Source: Rhodobacter sp. (GTDB lineage Bacteria > Pseudomonadota > Alphaproteobacteria > Rhodobacterales > Rhodobacteraceae). From it: a DNA stretch of 64,000 nucleotides. A program made the translations under genes and the position numbers. Below, one piece after another: positions 61,562 to 64,000 of the stretch (position 1 is the stretch's first letter; every line of letters starts with the position of its first letter). The stretch spans positions 45,935 through 109,934 of the forward strand of contig JADCEL010000001.1 of assembly GCA_020250125.1 (NCBI GenBank), in the 5' to 3' direction. Below the pieces are notes generated by a model that worked only from the letters and a program-made list of their open reading frames with translations, was not told the DNA's origin and made no database searches.

Positions 61562-62488
61562 TCAGGGTCTGATTCCAATCTGTCCGGGCGTTTTCATTTC
61601 CTTGCGCGATGGCGGGTGACGCGTCGGATGCGGGCAATCAGGACCCATGAGTGCGCCGCCGATGGGCCCGGTGCCGCGCCCCGTGTCGGCCCGCGCATTC
61701 GCCACGGTTTCCAGCGCCGGGGCGACGGCGGCGGTCAGGCAGTTGGTCAGGCCCAGCCAGTTCAGGCTCAGCCTGGCGATGGCATCATTGGTGCGTTCGA
61801 TCTGTGCCGTATCTGCCGCACTCACCGCCACCCCGAAATCCGGCACGTCCTGTGCCGCTTCCCGCACGGTGGTGGCATCGATGCGAAAAAATGCCAGCGC
61901 CGCCCGGTCGCCGAAAAGGTCGGATGTCCCGGCGGCGCGCCTGCCTTCGATCTGGCCCAGACGGGTCACGGCAAGGCCCGTATCGTCCGGGGTGGCCCCC
62001 ACGACCGCGATATTGTGGTGATCGTGGCAGACGGTCGGGGCGATGGCCCGGCGCGCCAGCCCGAAACCCTTGACAAAGCCGGTCGCCAGATTGCCGTTTA
62101 TGCATCGCCGTTTCCGCCGAAGCGTCCGGAAAATACCGGATGCCGGTCAGCCCGCAGGCATTCTCAATCTCATGCGGGTCGCAGATGGCCGTAGTCACAC
62201 CGCGCGGGCCGGCGCAGCGGTCGGACTCATGGGGCGTGACCACAGAGGATTCGATGCGCAGATGCGTGTCGATCAACCCCGGCAGCGGAATCCTGCCGGT
62301 GCAGCCGATCATCTGCAGCACCTCATGATCCCCGAAACACCCGCAATGGCATCGCCGCAGATCTCCACGCCGCGTTCCGCCAGATCACCGGTGATCAGCT
62401 CGAACACCCGTCCGCCGCGCAGCGCCGGATCGGCGGGGGCAACGCCCCGTCCGTGGTCGATCAGGTCGGACATTGCCGGTCCTGGCAT
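61562..62488 (-). pseudogene. Adenine deaminase remnant, frameshifted, internally deleted and fused
   Basis: Three adenine-deaminase segments lie in order on the minus strand. From ATG 62488: [20 protein letters not shown]. From about 62321, in another frame: [16 protein letters not shown] and [19 protein letters not shown]. From about 62095, in a third frame: [20 protein letters not shown] and [10 protein letters not shown]. About 300 central residues are missing. The metal-binding HxH reads HxR. After [12 protein letters not shown] (near 61930) the frame continues for about 120 codons in unrelated sequence (ending 61562). It cannot encode an active enzyme. Confidence 0.82.
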
Positions 62489-62604
62489 GGCGGACTCTTT
62501 TCCCTGCAGTGAAGCGCACCGCTGCCGTCCCGACCGATGCCACTTGGCCCTTGCGCCTGCGGCACGGGGGGCTATCACCCGTTCACCCCCATCGGAGTGC
62601 GGCC

Positions 62605-63528
62605 ATGCGCCCTTTGCGCGGCATATCCTTCAAGATCGCGTCGGTTCTGGTCTTCATCGTGATGGCCGCTCTGATCAAATCAACCTCGGCCCATGTGCCG
62701 CCCGGTCAGGCGGTGTTCTTCCGGTCGCTTTTTGCGATACCGGTGATCGTGGCCTGGCTGGCCTGGCGGCGCGAGTTGCGGCAGGGGCTGCGCACGGTCC
62801 AGCCGATGGGCCATGTCTGGCGCGGCGTCGTCGGCACCACGGCAATGGGCCTGGGCTTTGCCGGCCTTGCCTATCTGCCGCTGCCCGAGGTGACGGCGAT
62901 CGGCTATGCGGCACCGCTGCTGACCGTGGTCTTTGCCGCCATGTTTCTGGGCGAAGAGGTGCGGGTGTTCCGGTTGTCGGCCGTGGCCCTGGGTCTGGCG
63001 GGTGTCCTGATCGTGCTGTCGCCGCGCGTCACCGCCCTGTCGGACGGGGCCGTGGGAACCGCCGAGACGCTGGGCGCGATGCTGGTGCTGGGGGGGGCCG
63101 TGTTTGCCGCCCTGGCGCAGGTTTTCGTGCGCAAGCTGGTTCTGACCGAAAGCACCTCGGCCATCGTCTTCTGGTTCTCGGCCACCGCGACGCTGCTGTC
63201 GCTTGTCACCCTGCCTTTCGGCTGGGTGATGCCCGATGGCCGCGAGGCGACAATCCTGATTGCGGCAGGCGTGCTGGGGGGCATCGGGCAGATCCTGCTG
63301 ACCAGCGGCTACCGCGAGGCCGATGCCTCGGTCGTGGCGCCGTTCGAATATGTCTCGATGCTGTTCGCGCTTGCGTTCGGGTATTTCCTGTTTGACGAGG
63401 TGCCGACCGCAACCATGCTGTCTGGCGCCCTTCTGGTGGTGACGGCGGGCATCCTGATTATCTGGCGCGAGCGCCAGTTGGGGCTGGAACGTGCGCGCCA
63501 GCGCAAGGCCATGACACCGCAGGGGTAG
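62605..63528 (+). CDS. EamA/DMT-family transporter 2
   Basis: This 307-residue inner-membrane protein has ten predicted helices in two EamA repeats (SFKIASVLVFIVMAALIKST... and LGAMLVLGGAVFAALAQVFV...). It ends with a basic tail. It is not closely similar to the EamA protein at 24 kb. The start is the ATG at 62605 (MRPLRGISFK). The substrate is unknown. The region 3' to it holds the inverted hairpin repeat. Confidence 0.9.
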   Translation: MRPLRGISFKIASVLVFIVMAALIKSTSAHVPPGQAVFFRSLFAIPVIVAWLAWRRELRQGLRTVQPMGHVWRGVVGTTAMGLGFAGLAYLPLPEVTAIGYAAPLLTVVFAAMFLGEEVRVFRLSAVALGLAGVLIVLSPRVTALSDGAVGTAETLGAMLVLGGAVFAALAQVFVRKLVLTESTSAIVFWFSATATLLSLVTLPFGWVMPDGREATILIAAGVLGGIGQILLTSGYREADASVVAPFEYVSMLFALAFGYFLFDEVPTATMLSGALLVVTAGILIIWRERQLGLERARQRKAMTPQG

Positions 63529-63734
63529 CGCGCGAAAACGCCCAGAAGCCATGAACCGCGCTGTGCGACCGCAGGACTGGCCGGACCCCCCCGCGAGAGT
63601 GTTTCCGCGGTCCGGTTGCCGCAGGGCGCAAGTCCCAAAGCCAAGGGTCTTGCCCAAACCTGACGGCGGCAATCGCGGCAGGACGAAAAGCGACCGCAGC
63701 CTTCCACAGGCTTCAGGGCATGCCGCGCTGCCTT

Positions 63735-64000
63735 GACAGGGTGCTGAAACAGCAATCCGACCGCCAGCCTGCGGGGCAACTCTTCCCGATGCGGGGAAAG
63801 GGATTGCCCCTCCGGGCGGGACCCGGAAACGCGACCCGCGTTTCCCCCGCACGCGCGGAACGGTCCCCTGCAGACCGGCAGGTCCGGGAGGGACAGAGGC
63901 CAGCGCCCGACCCGGCGGGCGAGAAGCGCCCGCCATGGGCGGGTCGGGCGCTGGCCGGGGGCTGTGGCCCCCGGCCGGTCCTGATCCCGGCGCAGCGCTG
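63735..64000 (-). repeat. Inverted copy of the hairpin-repeat family, cut by the window edge
   Basis: Reading the minus strand, it matches the 17.7 kb unit from CAGCGCTGCGCCGGGATCAG through GCAATCCCTTTCCC to the end motif CTGTTTCAGCACCCTGTC (63752-63735). GGAAACGCG/CGCGTTTCC (63825-63845) is a perfect 9-bp stem, and GGCCAGCGCCCGACCC pairs with GGGTCGGGCGCTGGCC. No coding sequence is seen in 63529-64000. Confidence 0.85.

Overview
The window looks like chromosomal DNA of a Rhodobacterales (Paracoccaceae, Rhodobacter-like) alphaproteobacterium. The evidence is the GC-rich sequence, a BztC/BztD-type amino-acid transporter, the split atpI-B-E-B'-F cluster with a b' subunit, MipZ instead of a Min system, a cysteine-free ribosomal protein L31, and the rpsP-rimM-trmD-rplS-rpmE and rpmH-rnpA-yidD arrangements. 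No phage, rRNA operon or CRISPR array is visible. Insertion sequences survive only as relics.

Layout. 0-2 kb: the end of an amino-acid ABC transporter operon. 2-16 kb: two parts of a housekeeping block (rpmH-rnpA-yidD and yidC-MOSC-engB, then argB-ferredoxin-sixA). These are separated by what look like insertions: an EAL protein, ttcA and a lipoprotein on one side, and a Xre-RES toxin-antitoxin pair plus an SDR gene on the other. A TVP38/flavoprotein pair and an orphan histidine kinase follow. 17-23.5 kb: tRNA-Arg, a tandem array of hairpin-rich repeats, and a TetR-MFP-RND efflux operon with a clear operator. 23.5-26.4 kb: an EamA exporter with a LysR regulator and a glycosyltransferase. 26.6-32.5 kb: ffh, a chain of GNAT genes joined by ATGA overlaps, chorismate mutase, and the rpsP-rimM-trmD-rplS-rpmE block. 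32.5-38.2 kb: mipZ, a malonyl-CoA synthetase-like gene, an ArsR regulator and the F0 half of ATP synthase. 38-53 kb: regulators, DNA repair (Ada-like, Nth), a PfkB kinase, ilvC with two divergent Lrp genes, an aminotransferase, a UbiH-like hydroxylase, a MshEN-GT2 glycosyltransferase, carA and yqeY. 53-57 kb: ctaD with a small membrane protein, a cytochrome c and lipB. 57-64 kb: two orphan type IVb-like prepilins flanking rimO, transposase and adenine deaminase relics, a second EamA exporter and an inverted copy of the hairpin repeat.

The parts that ordinary gene annotation does not explain are mostly repeats and decay. One dispersed element (a GC hairpin followed by an AGGATATTT and GAACAG-AAATG tail) occurs four times at gene 3' ends. 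It appears to have supplied a kinase start codon and an ArsR stop codon. A second, larger element with CAGGGTGCTGAA-like ends forms a three-unit tandem array and recurs inverted at the right edge. The GNAT array contains a truncated member, a 28-base copy of the ffh 3' end and a perfect 21-base-arm palindrome. Start codons were chosen from ribosome-binding sites, overlaps with neighbouring stops, and family N-termini. All family assignments come from reading the sequence and from memory of the families; no database search was run.
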